DNA from: Heliocidaris tuberculata
Lineage: Eukaryota > Echinodermata > Echinoidea > Camarodonta > Echinometridae
DNA length: 64,000 nt
Direction of reading: 5' to 3'
Assembly (NCBI GenBank): GCA_025618425.1
Contig: CM046836.1
Coordinates: forward strand, 24,311,030 to 24,375,029
Positions within the stretch are counted from its first letter, which is position 1; each line of letters begins with the position of its first letter. This document shows positions 11,050 to 23,134 of this stretch, piece by piece. The translations under genes and the position numbers were made by a program. The notes under the pieces are model-generated. The model saw only the letters and a program-made list of their open reading frames with translations, did not search any database and was not told where the DNA came from.

Positions 11050-11110
11050 CCTCATCTTGTTTGTCTAATAACCCCTCCCCCTCTCTCTCTCTCTATCCCT
11101 CTCTCACTGG
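9960..11110. repeat. CT-rich microsatellite region
   Basis: Blocks of (CT)n at 9960-9972, 10076-10110, 10874-10916, 11008-11046 and 11080-11106, with poly-C at 10358-10368 and poly-T. No splice-consistent coding frame was seen in 9830-11500. Frames on both strands are low-complexity Leu/Ser or Arg/Glu runs. Confidence 0.7.
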
Positions 11111-13709
11111 ATATTACTCCAACCATGTCATTCCTCATTTTTCTTTCTCTTCTCTCTGTACATCATGTTCGTAGCTGCATTGTACGTGTATGCCTTTATA
11201 CAATATAATAAAAGGGCATTGTGGGAGCAGGGAAATGTTACATTTACTGCTGGGAGGGAGGTTTTCTTTGTATCTGTATTGACAACCCTGATTTGCATTA
11301 TAATATTTTATTGATGCCTGATTAGAGTCGATCTATCCCGATATTCTCTTAAGTATAGAGGGAACTCCGTAAAGCTCACAAAATGATAAGAAATTTATCG
11401 TTGAGCTAATATTTACAGATAATGATTGAAACACGGTTGATCATATTGAAATTGCAGTTGAGATTGCTTGTCTCTATAAAGATAAGACCTCAGCAGAGGT
11501 TAGAAAACTCGTCATTAGCGAGCTTTCGATTTGCACGTCGACATAGTCTACTGATACGATAGATCCACATTTTGAAGCTCTGCGCATGCGTCAAGTTGTC
11601 TCCCTCGTCGACTAGCCGAATCGAGGACGCGTTCACCCTGGTTTTGCCGTCGTCCTCGATTCAGCACTTCGTTCACTTATATGACGTCATACATGCTTCG
11701 AAATGGATAACACTACGATCAACAACTTGATAACCTTTATCAATTCAGAGGTAAGTCATCATCTGTTAGTACTATATTCCATATGATTGAATTTTACCTG
11801 ACATATCTTCAGGACACCGCACATAGGCAGTGGTAGTTAGTTTGCATACGGTATTAGTTTTGGAAATTGGGGCATAGTTTCATTATTGCACCTGCACGAC
11901 GAGTGCAGCGGACAGCGGAGCTTGCCCCTGCCTGGGCGGCGGGGACGAAGCTCCGTTGAGTTATGCTGTATGCAGTTCTATGACTATGGTTCGTCACTCA
12001 CATGGGAAAGACTTCCTTTTTGCATGTTTTTTCGACAGCAACCTAACGCTAAATCCTATAAGTCTAACGTTAAACTAAATTCTAACCCTAACCCGAACCT
12101 TAAAGCCCCTCTTTAGTTTTGGTAAATCTGAATATCATTTGTTGTCAACGTCTGAATTCATTTCCAGGTAAATCATGTTAAATGAAAGATTATCATAAAA
12201 CATACATTGTGTAAAAGAAGCGATCTAAAAACAGATGCACATGGGTACAGTTTGTAATTAAAATGTCTAAAGTTGAAAATTTGGTCCCCCGAAAATTTGC
12301 TCATTTTTTCTTTTTGGTAAAAAACCACTTTACATGCATGGAATTGTAAGAAAATTTCAGGATATAATCTTCATATATAGCTTTGTGATATGCAGTGAAT
12401 AAATCTATAAAATAAGTATTCAGAAGGCACCTATTCAGAGAAATGATAGAGGGTGCTAAGTCTGATTTAACGGTCAAATTCAAATTTTCACAATCAATCA
12501 GTCCATGAAAAGTGATATCAGTCACTGCTATTTTGTGAGATTAAATGTTAAACTGATTGTATAATATTCACATTATTGAATCTTTACCAAAACTATAGAC
12601 TATCTGGCTTTAACTCTAAAAACGAAGCTAAATATATTTAGCTTTCTATTTTAGACCTCTAGACGTTAGGCCTATTTACATGATTAAATTATTATTTTTT
12701 TTTTTTTTTCATTTTTTTTTTTTGCTGTCGCAAAAGGAAGTCTACCCCTCACATGACTGATAATCACAGAAGTTCATTTTGGTCACCCTGGATTTTCTGA
12801 CCTAATCATGGTGACTGCAACCAACATTGCATGTCTGGTATCAATGACAACTGATGAAACTATGTAGCTCATACCCAAGACAAGTCATGAATTATTGTGC
12901 AATTCACTGTCCGATTTTTGTTTTTCAAAGTTGCCTGCAAAGATTTGTTTTTAAGAAGGGTGTAAACTAATGCTTTACTTTTCCAGAAAGCACATTTTAC
13001 AATTAGATTTATTGATTAAGAACAGAAAGGTGATTATGGTATAACTTATTTCATATTTAAATATAGGATAACATTTCCTTTTTAGGAGTAACATGCATGT
13101 AGTCCACCTTTGCCCTTTTTTTCCCCTGAGGCTTAATTATTAAATAATTATCTTTTTTTTCACACAGCAACAGAGGTCCTGCTCTCCAGCATTGTCAGAG
13201 CGAACATGTACCCCATCTCCTACAGCAGTTTCCCCCACTCAACCCTCAACCTCTGAGCAACCCAAGACTAAGCTAATACCATCATCAAAGACGTAAGTAC
13301 CAAATGCAAATATTAATTATTTAAATTGATTTTTACCATGGGAGGGGGATACCCCTCCACTCCCTCGCCGCTGGCACCTCCTCCCCCCTTTCAAATTCTT
13401 GGATCTGCCACTGCAAGCCATTTCATACCAAGCACCGTATACCCTTATTTGATGCCATAATGAGATATGATATTCTTTGTGTTTGTCATTATTGCAATTC
13501 TTTTCTCAAGCACAATCATGACGGTGTCCATACAAAAGAGTAAAAAGCTGTGTACTAGTCATGCTAGTATTTCACTGTTAAATTCCTAATACTGCTGTGT
13601 TTGGTATTTTTATTAAAGGAGGTACATATTAAATGTGTCCATATGTACATGTACTTGAACCATTTTAAATTTTATCCCTTTATCATTTTTATTTCTTTTC
13701 TTCGAACAG

Positions 13710-14122
13710 GACCATAACTTGGACGGAAGAGATGAATGTGACCCTTTGCAGAGAGGTAGAATTTATTAATCCATTTCAGTATAGGGAGTGAACCAAAGAG
13801 AGGGGTCACGCATGGGACAGCATTGCAGAAAATCTCCAGAAGCATGGTTACAATGTGAACAAACGGTCTGTCCGAGACAGGTTCAAATCACTTAAAGACC
13901 AAGTGATAAAGAGGAACAGAGAAGAGGCAAAGGCTAGTGGCATTGCTCCAGAATTGCAGACACCGAGGCTGAAGTAACTCGTATAATTGAGGACCTTGCA
14001 GAGATCGAAAATGACACGAAAGGACAGCAGGCTGAACTACAACAGGAGGAGAAAAAAAAAGATCTAGATGGTGTTGAAATGAGGAAGAGATGTCTCGAGA
14101 CATTCAGTGAGACAAGCAAAAG
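13710..14122 (+). pseudogene. Myb/SANT DNA-binding exon of the Harbinger accessory gene (broken)
   Basis: Acceptor TTCTTCGAACAG, donor GTACTA. The tryptophan pattern (ITWTEEM, HAWDSI) and the following RSVRDRFKSL helix mark a Myb/SANT-like trihelix domain. An in-frame TGA replaces one residue of the REx-TKERG segment. After GIAPEL the reading frame shifts to TEAEVTRIIEDLAEIENDT, which continues in phase to the next exon. Confidence 0.85.
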
Positions 14123-14389
14123 GTACTAGTGAAGATTTATTTCAGTTTGTCTCATCAGATGTACCTTTATTGAAATCCATACAGTAAAGTCACTTGGCTA
14201 AAATATTCCATAGTATTCTTTGCATTTAATGTCAAATATTTTTAAAAAGGAGATGATATCAAAGGAAATATGGGGAAATACTAAAGTGGTTATCGACATG
14301 TTAAGGGCAAATTAAAAAAAAAATTAATGAAATACATTATGACAGAGTATTGCACTCATAACAATTTATCAATTGACTCTTTGTTTTAG

Positions 14390-14783
14390 GGTTAAAGGTG
14401 AAAAAGATGGCCCATCTAGAAAGAGAAGAAATACAGGGAGCGACGCTACTGAGTTTCTTCTGAGGAAGCTAGAAATGGAGAGAGAAATGAAAGAACGTGA
14501 CTTTGAGCTGAAAAGAGAGGATGCTGAGAGAAGGAGACAAGATGAACAGAGAAGTTTGTAGAGGGAGGAAAGAGAGGAAGAAATAAGGCGGCAAAGGGAG
14601 GAACAAGAAGAAGAAAGAAGGAGACGAGATGAAGAAAGACGACGTGAGAAGGAGGAAAGAGAGGAGGACAGGAGGAGATGAGATGATGCAGAGAGACAAA
14701 GAAGAATGGATTTACTGCAGCAACAGCTAATGCAGCAAAATCAGCTGCTTATGGCATTGCTGGAGAAACATAAGAAAGACTAA
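14390..14783 (+). pseudogene. Coiled-coil C-terminal exon of the Harbinger accessory gene (broken)
   Basis: It follows the acceptor TTGTTTTAG. It encodes a basic patch (PSRKRRNTGSDATEFLLRKL), a long Glu/Arg-rich coiled coil and a Gln/Leu-rich end (DLLQQQLMQQNQLLMALLEK). Two in-frame stops (14559, 14679) interrupt it. The layout of DNA-binding domain followed by a charged coiled coil is usual for the family. Confidence 0.8.
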
Positions 14784-17240
14784 CGTCCCACACCCAAGAA
14801 GCTTTAGGAACCTCTACTATGTAAATATGTTTGTATTTACTTTTCTAGTTATTTCTTCCTATATTTTAAATGTTTTATCTTGGTAAAAATAATGCATGTA
14901 TTATTTTTCATGCATTATCAAGTGGTGCTGTAGTTTCTGTTGTTGATTTTTTTTTTGGTTTTTTTTTTGGTTGTTGCCTATGAAATGTTCCTCATTTTCT
15001 TTATTTTGGTTTATTATAGTCTTGCTTAAGTAGAAGTAAATCTAGAGATTATTAAGTAATGTTAGAAGTAATCTGAGGTCATCTTTACATCTCTTACATT
15101 ACATGTATGTTGTAGCTGTTGAAGGTCATTGATTATGCTGACCGTTTTGCACACAAGGTACAAAATAGGAGCAGTAAGCTCACATTTCTTGGAATGGGGT
15201 AGGACAGAAAGCTGATCCTTCTTGGGTAGTAGAGTAGAAATGCTTAACTCTGTGAGTTCGAACAAAACAATATAATCAAAGCCATTTCACATACATGGGT
15301 AAAAATGTGTGCTGGAAATTCCTATGATACTTTCCAGTGTTGTCTACAACATAAAGATGTTTACAACAAACATAATCTATGTAACCAATTATGTAGATAT
15401 GATGTTTGCATTATTTCTGATTTTTTACATGTTAGATATTATATTATCGATTTGGGCAAATCTTTTTTTTTTGTGTGTGTTTATGATTATTTTTTTATTC
15501 TATACCCATACTCAGACTGCATTTGCCAAAGATATTCAGTGTGCAATTACATCCTATCATGTGCAAGCCATGCTTATAACCAGCTTGCCCTGTTGTGTAT
15601 TCAAGTATTTATTCATTGTGGTGCATAATTTTTTTTAAATTAGCACTTTCTCGTTTGCACAAAGAGTTTTTCATACAAACATTTGTTAGGAAGTGTTACG
15701 ACAGTTACGTCGATTCTCTGATGGGGTTTATGAGTCTTGCACTTTTCGTCAGGTGCCTTTATATGTAAACACAAAATGTTACCTGTGCATAAGCTTTTTT
15801 TCTTCCTCAAAATAATAGTGCAATATATATATACCGTTTAGCTACAGAGGGGCACTGGGGGGAATGCCTTCCCCCACTCCCTGTTGAATAACAAGGGCCA
15901 AAAAACAAACAAACAAAAACAAAGAGGAAAAAAGGGACAGGGAGAATGGAAGCAGGATGAGAAAAGAAGCTGTATAGGACCCGTCTTGCACGCCCCCATA
16001 ATCATTTGACTTGTAAATTTTCTGAGTAAGATCATAGCACCCCCCCCCCCCATGATCCCTATGCTCACTTTAGAAACTCTCATAAACTTTCATTTGTTAA
16101 ACTTTTGCAACAGATAAAATTACAGCCCATTATGTGAATATGTTTGTATCTTAGTTCTGATACTAAATTGCAAAAACCATGGAAAAATAATGCCATGACA
16201 AATGATAACGAGTATTGCTGCACTTTTTACGCCTTTTTTAACCATGTATGCCAGATACATTCTGTGTGCAATATCAGGCCATTCATTCATTTATGTGTAA
16301 ATTATGAAACTCACAGCAATTAAACTATGTTTTAAACAAACATGTTCATATGATTATAATCCGACATATGCTATGGCGGCACTTGCAGGCTTTATTTCAT
16401 TAAAGATATAAGGTAAGGGTTAAGGTTGCAAGTGGATTTTGCATTAGGTTTAGTGTTTGGTCCAGGAATGAGTTACTGTATGACATTAACTGCATAGCAT
16501 TTGTCGCTAGAGCATTTGTCATACAACCCAAATGATAGTCTTTGCCTTCTTACTTTTATCATTGTATGGTATACTGCAAGATCTATTAGAAAGGAGCTTT
16601 CCTTTTTAAGTATTTAAAAAAAAAAAAAATGTAAGTTTACTTCTGCCAAAGTACTACTTGGTTTGATTACCACATTTTATCAGTCTTTCCAGGGAAAGAG
16701 AGAGAGAGAGAATATCAGAACAATTGTGCATTCCATTGTTATTAAAATGTTATATAGGTTTTGACTTTAGATGTTTGATAGGTGCTGTAGTTAAAGTATA
16801 CAGCTACTGATTGTAGAAGTGTTGCTTAATCCATTCTTTTCTTTTTCTTCACTTTTATCATGTGCAAAGTTAGTGTGTGTCTTCATATATTTTTCCAAGA
16901 GAGTTTGTAGCTGTTTGAAAACTTTACTTTTGTACTTTTATACATGCCGAGTTACAGTTACTCCTTTTTTTTTTTAATTAAATATGCAGTACTTCTAAAT
17001 TTCTTAAATCAGCACCAGGTGTCATTTTAAAACAGTGCAATCATAGTGAAAGGTGTTTATAAAGTCATGAGATAGAGACTAAGAGAGAGAGAGAGAGAGA
17101 GTAAAATGGAGAGAGAGAGAAAAGACAGTGAGAAGTGAACAAATGAGGGGATGCTTTACTGCACTCAATATATGATGGATAGATAAATGAAGAGATGAAC
17201 CAACTTTAGAAAGATGAAGAGGGATCTACAGTGTACTCTA
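14784..17240. other. Harbinger interior without recognisable genes
   Basis: AT-rich DNA with GA/CT microsatellites (17080-17120, 17275-17310) and poly-T tracts. Short open frames on both strands have no family signature. It probably includes the 3' flank of the Myb gene and decayed transposase exons. Confidence 0.5.
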
Positions 17241-17269
17241 TCAACTGTCTTTCTTCTCTTGCCAACTCT

Positions 17270-17313
<44 letters not shown>

Positions 17314-17426
17314 ATTTCAGCTACTCCTCTTTCTCTATTCTCAAAAGCACAGGGAATGATTTTGTGGTGATACATGTATGTCCTGTACAAATTTTTTCTT
17401 ATCAAATTTGTACAAACGTGAATAAA

Positions 17427-17567
17427 AAAGTCGTTATATTCTTCGTAGTTGAAATCAGGATTCGATGGTTTGTTGATATCGTAGAGAAGTGCAAATTCGT
17501 AGTCATCCAATAAATCAAAAAAATAGCCAAGCGTCAACATATCTCTCACTCGGTGCAGGTTCGCCAT
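17427..17567 (-). pseudogene. Harbinger transposase N-terminal remnant
   Basis: An ATG at 17567 opens MANLHRVRDMLTLGYFFDLL, then DDYEFALLYDINKPSNPDF and NYEEYNDF. The 'D..EF.LLYD.N...NPDF.Y..Y..F' pattern is the N-terminus of HARBI1-type transposases. After it the frame loses similarity and runs into a GA-repeat. No DDE motif, GDSGYP-like or HN..HS-like motif is visible in 14784-17240, so the catalytic exons are deleted or unrecognisable. Confidence 0.6.
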
Positions 17568-17903
17568 CGTGAAACAAAAGTCACATGATCTAAACAAAAG
17601 TGGTCACCTGACTTTCGGAATGACCGTACGTACGTACGTCGAGAGATCGATCGAAAGCGTTTCCGCGAAGAGAACGGACTTGGCCTGTGCGACGAGTCGA
17701 CGAGCCGACGAGCTGCGTTGTAGACGCCGTTCGGAGCAGAAATCGAAAGCTCGCTATTGTTTCCTGTTGTTGACCATTAATACTATATCACACTTTTCAT
17801 CACACTTTAGTTCATCATGATTTATCGACCAATGTCACGGAGACCCTCTGCTTCGGCTTAAATCATGTAAATGGTTAATGGCTGGTCACATTGTCCGATA
17901 ACA

Positions 17904-18491
17904 TTAAAGGGCAATCCAACCTGGGTAATAAGATGATTTGTGTGAAAGCAGAAAAATAAGAAAAACAGGTCGGTAAAAGTTTGAAAGAAATCGGACAAGG
18001 AATAAGAAAGTTATGGATGTTTGAGAAATGAGATCACTATACATCTATGGGAATCTCAAATTGGCAATTTGGTGAGTCAATTGTGATATTTTTGTGGACA
18101 ACTCTCCCATTTGTCGTACACAAAAATATCACTAATTTGCGTTTTTCTTCGAGGCGCTTTTACCCTTGGGGCAGTACTCAAAATATATTGGAGATAGCAT
18201 ATTGTTAGGTCCTCATGAATGAAAAGATCCTACTGAATAATGCATTTTGAAAAAAAATGGTATTTTAGTCATTTTGTGTGTTAGGGCGAATGGGGGAGTT
18301 GTCCGCAGCTAAATCACAGTGACATTACCTATTCGGCCAATTTGAAATTCCCATATGCATAGTGATTAATTCAAAAATTCATAACTTACTTATTGCTTGT
18401 CTGATTTCGTTCAAACTTTCACCAATCTGCTTCTCTGATTTTTGCTCTTTCTTTCAAAGCAACTTGCCATTAAGGTTGGATTTCCCTTTAA
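17904..18491. mobile_element. Fold-back MITE, TTAAAGG family (copy B)
   Basis: Left end TTAAAGGGCAATCCAACCT, right end AGGTTGGATTTCCCTTTAA. The arms of about 180 bp (AGAAAGTTATGGATGTTTGA at left) are imperfectly complementary. The core contains ATTGGCAATTTGGTGA. Non-coding. Confidence 0.8.
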
Positions 18492-18561
18492 GATAACAGG
18501 TTTTCAATTATTAAAAGGTACACCTTACTATGGCGTAAACCTATGAGTATACTCGTGGATG

Positions 18562-19122
18562 TTAAAGGGGAAGTCCACCCTGATAAAAAGTTGCTTTCAA
18601 AAGAAGCAGACATTTACTGAAACAGATCAGTGAAAGTTTGAGCAAAATACGATAAGAAATAAGAAAGTTAGGAATTTTTGAAGTAGTAATCAATCGAACA
18701 CGAATTGGCAACTCCGTGACGTATCTTGTGAGCTCCTCTCCCAATTGCCCTGTACCCCCCCCCCCCCAAATTATTAATTTCCATTTTCTTGAAAGAAAAT
18801 ATTCAGTCATACATGTACATGCACCTTAGATAAAATCGTTGCTGATATGTTTTCACACAAAACATGTAAGACACAAATCTAATTACTCATCAAAAACTAA
18901 GAAAATGAAAATTAATGAGGTTTTCTGTACTGAGCAAATTGGAGTGGAGCTCGCGCAAGATACGCCACGGAGTTGCCAATTTATGTTTAATCGATTTCAA
19001 CTTTAAAAATTCATAAACTTCCGTATTTCTTATCGGACTTTGCGCAAACTTTCACTAATCTGTTTCTCTTATTTTTCTTCTTTTATTCACATTAGCTTAA
19101 TACCAGGGTGGACTTTCCTTTA
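18562..19122. mobile_element. Fold-back MITE, TTAAAGG family (copy C)
   Basis: Left TTAAAGGGGAAGTCCACCCT, right AGGGTGGACTTTCCTTTA. The arms share GATAAGAAATAAGAAAGTTA and AATTGGCAACTCCGTGACGT with their complements. Closest to copies D, E and F. Confidence 0.82.
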
Positions 19123-20074
19123 GGCGGGCAGCTCTATACCTTTAACTCTTTGTTTGCCACATACATACTCTTCTATGGGATTTGAGCCTGTGCCAAATGG
19201 CACAACGGCACCGTAACAGTTAATAATAAAATTTCGTTATCGTTATCGGACAAAATAATGTGACCAGCCCTTTAGGATTAGGGTTGTAATGGGGTTTTAG
19301 GTTAGTTAGGGCATGGACCCTACATGGTTAGGGTTATGGTTAGGTTAAGAATTCGGTAAGTGTAGGATATTGACCACGGAGCAATTGTCACAGGAACATA
19401 ATAATGTCATACAGTTTAAAGGGGGTGTTGCACGCCAAATACTGGTTAACGCCATCTACGTCTTTGTTGGAAAACTGCATGTAAACGAATGGACCTGAGC
19501 TAACGGTAGTCTGCGACTTAATCTCTACATGGTCAGCATACTCTTCGGTTTCGCGGATGTTGCACGTACATCTACCTACATGTACGTCATGTGTACGTGG
19601 GGAGCGATTTCAGCGGTCGCGTCGTAGTTGCGGATAAACCCGATTGGCCGCGAGTCAGGCCACGGGAAAGACACATAGTCTCATCAGTTTACACCCCCTT
19701 TCATCGTATTTGAATTTAACTTGGTCATCTTGACTGCGTGACTGAATTTGGTGAATTTAGAAGACGTACAATAATTATTGTATGATGCCAGACCAAACTT
19801 TCGTTCGTGTGCGGTAGTTGGTTTATGAATATAATGTTTGTACCAGATGTTATGCTGCGGGCTGTATTAAATTATGAGGCGTTAAATTCAATCGATTTTT
19901 TTTAAAAAATCGACTATATCAATTTTGCTTCACAGTATTAATATCTATACAGTAAATGAATGAATATAAAATGTACATGAAACACAGGGCCACCCGGTAA
20001 TACCTTACATGTATATGGCCGAACTGAAAGTAGGCTGCATTGTGCACTGCCCACATGACTTGGCCTTGTAGTTT

Positions 20075-20150
20075 TGGAGGGGCTGCTGCCCTCCCCCCCC
20101 CCCCCCCCTTAATCCCGAACTTTCATTATTCGGGCAGCGAGGTGGTCTCT
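20075..20150 (+). repeat. Dispersed GGGGCTGCTGCCC / GGGCAGCGAGGTG repeat
   Basis: A short GC-rich block GAGGGGCTGCTGCCCTC, poly-C, then TTCGGGCAGCGAGGTG. The same modules occur at 27850-27990 and partly at 49440-49700. Function unknown. 19280-20070 contains no gene that I can support. Confidence 0.45.
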
Positions 20151-20255
20151 TTGTTTGTTTGTTTTGTTTTGTTTTCAATTCTATTCTCAATATTGACGAA
20201 ATTACATCAAAATGCTATAGGCCTAAATGGATAAAATGTACCGACAGTAGTGGAT

Positions 20256-20256
<1 letters not shown>

Positions 20257-20293
<37 letters not shown>
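20257..20293. repeat. (AT)n microsatellite
   Basis: About 17 AT units. Confidence 0.85.
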
Positions 20294-20295
<2 letters not shown>

Positions 20296-21618
20296 ACTAT
20301 TTTTTTCCCCTTTCTCGCTCCCTTCCGCCTGAGCGCACACAATGGAAAAAACTGAAGTTTGTCAGCCTCCTGGTCAAATTCTGCCCATATGTTTGCTTGC
20401 ATGCCCATATACATGTATCTAAATCACTGACATTACTCTTCCATCAGGATTAGCCTGTCTGCTTGTAAAAATAAAATAAATGCATGAATATGTATTTCTG
20501 AAGGAGTGTCATTTATGACTCCCACGGCAGTAAGCAAAGATCACAACTATGACACTATCCAACCATACCATCTAACCAAGGCTACTTAGGCCCTCGACTG
20601 TGTTTGTTTGTTTGTTTGTTGTTTGTACAGGGACAGACTAGCCATGTAGACTTTGAGGACTTTCCCCACGGGCCGGTCAATATTTTGGTTTAAAAGGACC
20701 CGTCATACAAAAAAGGGCCGGTGGCTCCGAAATTCCCCACTCGAATTTTAGTCCCACTGGATGTGTACAACGTAGATTGGGGCATGCGCGATGTCAACAT
20801 GTACATGGTCTAAGGGTGTTATCATTCTTTTTCTGTTTTCAAGTTTAGATGTAAAGTACAAGGTTTTGAGTATGCATGCTAGGTATGAGACATTGCTCAT
20901 AATCTTGATAGTTAGAAAGAAAACACATAATATCGAGGCCGGTAAGGTCCATTATAAGCTTATACAAGCACGATAAGCGATAGATACTCGAGGCCATGAT
21001 GACGATGATATAGTAACTGCGGATGTGATAGGCAGATGCTGGTACCGTTATCAATCATGTTGTGGACAATCTCAAATTATTGTTGTGACACAAAGTGGTT
21101 CACCCAAACATTATGCAGATTGCATCGCAAAACTTAGATGTACATGTACATGCATATATACACCTTTCGCTGCACTGAAAGGATATTCATGGGTTTTGAT
21201 TTAATGTACATTCAATGGTAAGGAGATAGATGTTCTCTGTATGATTCCAGGGTGAGTGAGTATTCAAAATCGAAGGCTTTCGAAAAGAAAGTATTAAGGG
21301 TATATATTCTATAATGGATAGTAAATATATAAAGAGTCTAAAGACCAGACGCAGTTCTAAACGTTTCGTAGTGTTCTAATACAACATCTATAATTTCTCT
21401 CAAATATACTATATATGAAAGAAAATGACATAGGCCTACATGATAATTATTTTGTGTTCAGCCGATAGAAAAACAAATACTGCAATCCAAGGTACGGTAT
21501 TTGAAAGTATTTGAAGGTCTTTCGGTTGGAAGAGACGCAGTCCTAAAAGTTTCTTATGATGCATAGTAATACTATGCATGTAGATCTGCAATACAGCATC
21601 TTACAAGGTACACTGTAT

Positions 21619-21856
21619 CAGTGGCGCAAATCCATTTTGATTTTTTTTTTTTTTTTTTGGGGGGGGGGGATATTCGCCTCCAAAATTCTCTGACAAGCAA
21701 AAAAAAAAAAGTGTGTGTGGGGGGGGGGGGGGGACATTCGCCTGCAAAATTCTCTGACAAGCAAAAAAAAAAAAGTGGGGGGGGGGGACATTCGCCTATC
21801 TTAAAAAAGGTGGGGGACATGTCCCCCTGTCCCCCCCCCCTGGATTTGCGCCCATG
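21619..21856. mobile_element. hAT-like MITE, CAGTGGCGCAAAT family
   Basis: Left end CAGTGGCGCAAATCC, right end GGATTTGCGCCCATG. Flanked by perfect 8-bp duplications CACTGTAT (21611-21618 and 21857-21864). The interior repeats a module (TTCGCCTCCAAAATTCTCTG, ACAAGCAAAAAA, poly-G) twice and part of a third time. A second copy with its own duplication is at 58215-58377. A degenerate relative seems present at 29925-30141. Confidence 0.85.
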
Positions 21857-22429
21857 CACTGTATAAAAAAGAAAATGATCCAGATCTAGGCCTATATAAT
21901 ATTTTGTGTTGAACCACACAACCGAAAGAGCAGGTCCTGCAAGACGAGGTATTTTTAAGCATTTAAAGGTCTTCCGGTGGGAAGAGAACATTTCCTGTAT
22001 TTGGCATGCTTTGTCATTCATCAAAGATAATAGCATGTACTAGGTAGGCTCTACTTTGTACATTAACAATGACATGTAAAATTGTACATGTCATGCATGT
22101 AGATACCGGATAACGGAATTAGGCCAAGTAAAATTGATTCCTAGTTTCTTCTCCAGATTCCCACCCCCTCCCTTTTTTAAATTGAGTTGAAGGAGTTCAA
22201 TGTTATTTCATATTTTGATAATTTTCCGGTACATAAAAATGATACTGTGTCCGATCAATTTTAACACATTTTTTTTTTTGTTATTGTTGTTTTAGTTGAA
22301 GCTCAAAACAAAGTAAAAATGCATTACGGTACATTAATTTCTGTTACATCTTTGTCTATACATCATGTCCTCACATTATTATTCATTTCATTTTAGAAGA
22401 AAAATAACAAATAAATAAATATTGAGGGC

Positions 22430-23098
22430 AGGCTGAAAAAGGAAAGAAGGGGGGACGAGAAACTCGAAATACTTTTTTTTTAATTTGGCCTTATACATGT
22501 ACATGTACAGCGCGTATGGAAAGAAAAATTGTACAACTTTGATAGCTTCAAGCCTTCAAATAAAAACAAAAACAAAAACAAAAAATAAAAAACAAACATA
22601 AATTTGCAGCCGTTCTAAGACATCTTTAAAGTTTGTTTCACGGTAAAGAGTAACGTTAACTACATGTACATGTAACTACATGTACCTTGTTTACAAGACT
22701 TCAAGTCTCACAAAATTACATCACTTTGAAGGGAAAAAAGGTCATGTCAAAAGCTCTATACCGGTACGGTACCAAGTTTTACTCTCATGCAACGAAACTG
22801 ATCAATACGGAGCAAAGTCGTATGCATACTGTTGTTACTTTAAACAATCTAAACTAGAATCCTTTTAAATTGCTAAATTCTGATTCATGATTTTATTTAC
22901 TTAATATTTCCCATGGCTTTGTCAGTCTTTTTATCTTTTCCATTTCTGTTAAAAATTTATTCAGGTTAGCCAATGAAACACCGGTTCCCTTACGACATCG
23001 AAATGTCGACAAAATACATGTGCATGTATGTACAAGTCAAGGATTGTAATTCCGAACAGATTGTATTACCGAACGAGTAGAGTTAAGCGCCTAAAATG
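22430..23098. other. No gene recognised; ACATGTA-rich stretch
   Basis: It contains several TACATGTACATGTA-like palindromes (22496-22509, 22658-22686, 23015-23035) and an (AAACAA)n tract at 22560-22590. No coding frame with splice support. Confidence 0.4.
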
Positions 23099-23134
23099 GG
23101 TTTTCATACGCTTGGGATTACGCGTATGAAAACC
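23099..23134. repeat. Perfect 13-bp hairpin
   Basis: GGTTTTCATACGC (23099-23111) and GCGTATGAAAACC (23122-23134) are exact inverted repeats separated by 10 bases. They lie within a stretch sharing TTGTAATTCCGAACAG with 30910-30930. Confidence 0.75.

Larger units (their letters stand above)
11703..14783 (+). pseudogene. Harbinger-associated Myb/SANT (trihelix-like) protein, pseudogene
   Basis: Four exons with consistent splice sites and phases: 11703-11750 (MDNTTINNLITFINSE), 13168-13292 (Ser/Pro/Thr-rich), 13710-14122 (DNA-binding domain) and 14390-14783 (Glu/Arg coiled coil). The DNA-binding part reads TITWTEEMNVTLCREVEF, then TKERGHAWDSIAENL and SVRDRFKSLKDQVI. This is the family that Harbinger elements use to bind their own ends and import the transposase. 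Lesions are TGA at 13789-13791, a one-base-equivalent frameshift near 13957, TAG at 14559-14561 and TGA at 14679-14681. The final TAA is at 14781-14783. Confidence 0.85.
11517..17755. mobile_element. PIF/Harbinger DNA transposon (6.2 kb, decayed)
   Basis: Terminal inverted repeats AGCGAGCTTTCGATTT are perfect over 16 bp (11517-11532, and complement at 17740-17755). They are flanked by ATT on both sides (11514-11516, 17756-17758). Inside, a Myb/SANT gene points rightwards from the left end and a transposase-like start exon points leftwards from the right end. Two oppositely oriented genes, one Myb/SANT and one DDE transposase, are the hallmark of PIF/Harbinger elements. The Myb gene is broken and no DDE catalytic region is found in 14784-17240, so the element is not autonomous now. 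Confidence 0.8.
17881..19269. repeat. Pair of inverted repeats enclosing two MITEs
   Basis: GCTGGTCACATTGTCCGATA at 17881 and its complement TATCGGACAA(AATAA)TGTGACCAGC at 19244-19268 form a 22-bp inverted repeat with one 5-base insertion. Everything between is two TTAAAGG fold-back elements and short spacers. The outer repeats may be the ends of an older element whose body has been replaced. Confidence 0.55.

Noticed and set aside
15062..15265. 67-codon minus-strand frame inside the Harbinger element as a transposase exon
   Set aside because: No DDE-family motif and no consistent splice phase with the start exon at 17567.
15838..16083. 81-codon minus-strand frame with Gly-rich start
   Set aside because: Runs through poly-C and poly-A tracts; no similarity pattern.
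12061..19350. Telomere-like CTAACCCTAACCC / GGTTAGGGTTA stretches near 12080 and 19260-19350
   Set aside because: Only one or two degenerate units; such words are common in invertebrate DNA and do not indicate an interstitial telomere.
20630..20760. Possible hAT element (CAGGGACAGACTAG ... TAGTCCCACTG)
   Set aside because: Ends are only partly inverted and the flanks match at about 5 of 8 positions; too weak to call.
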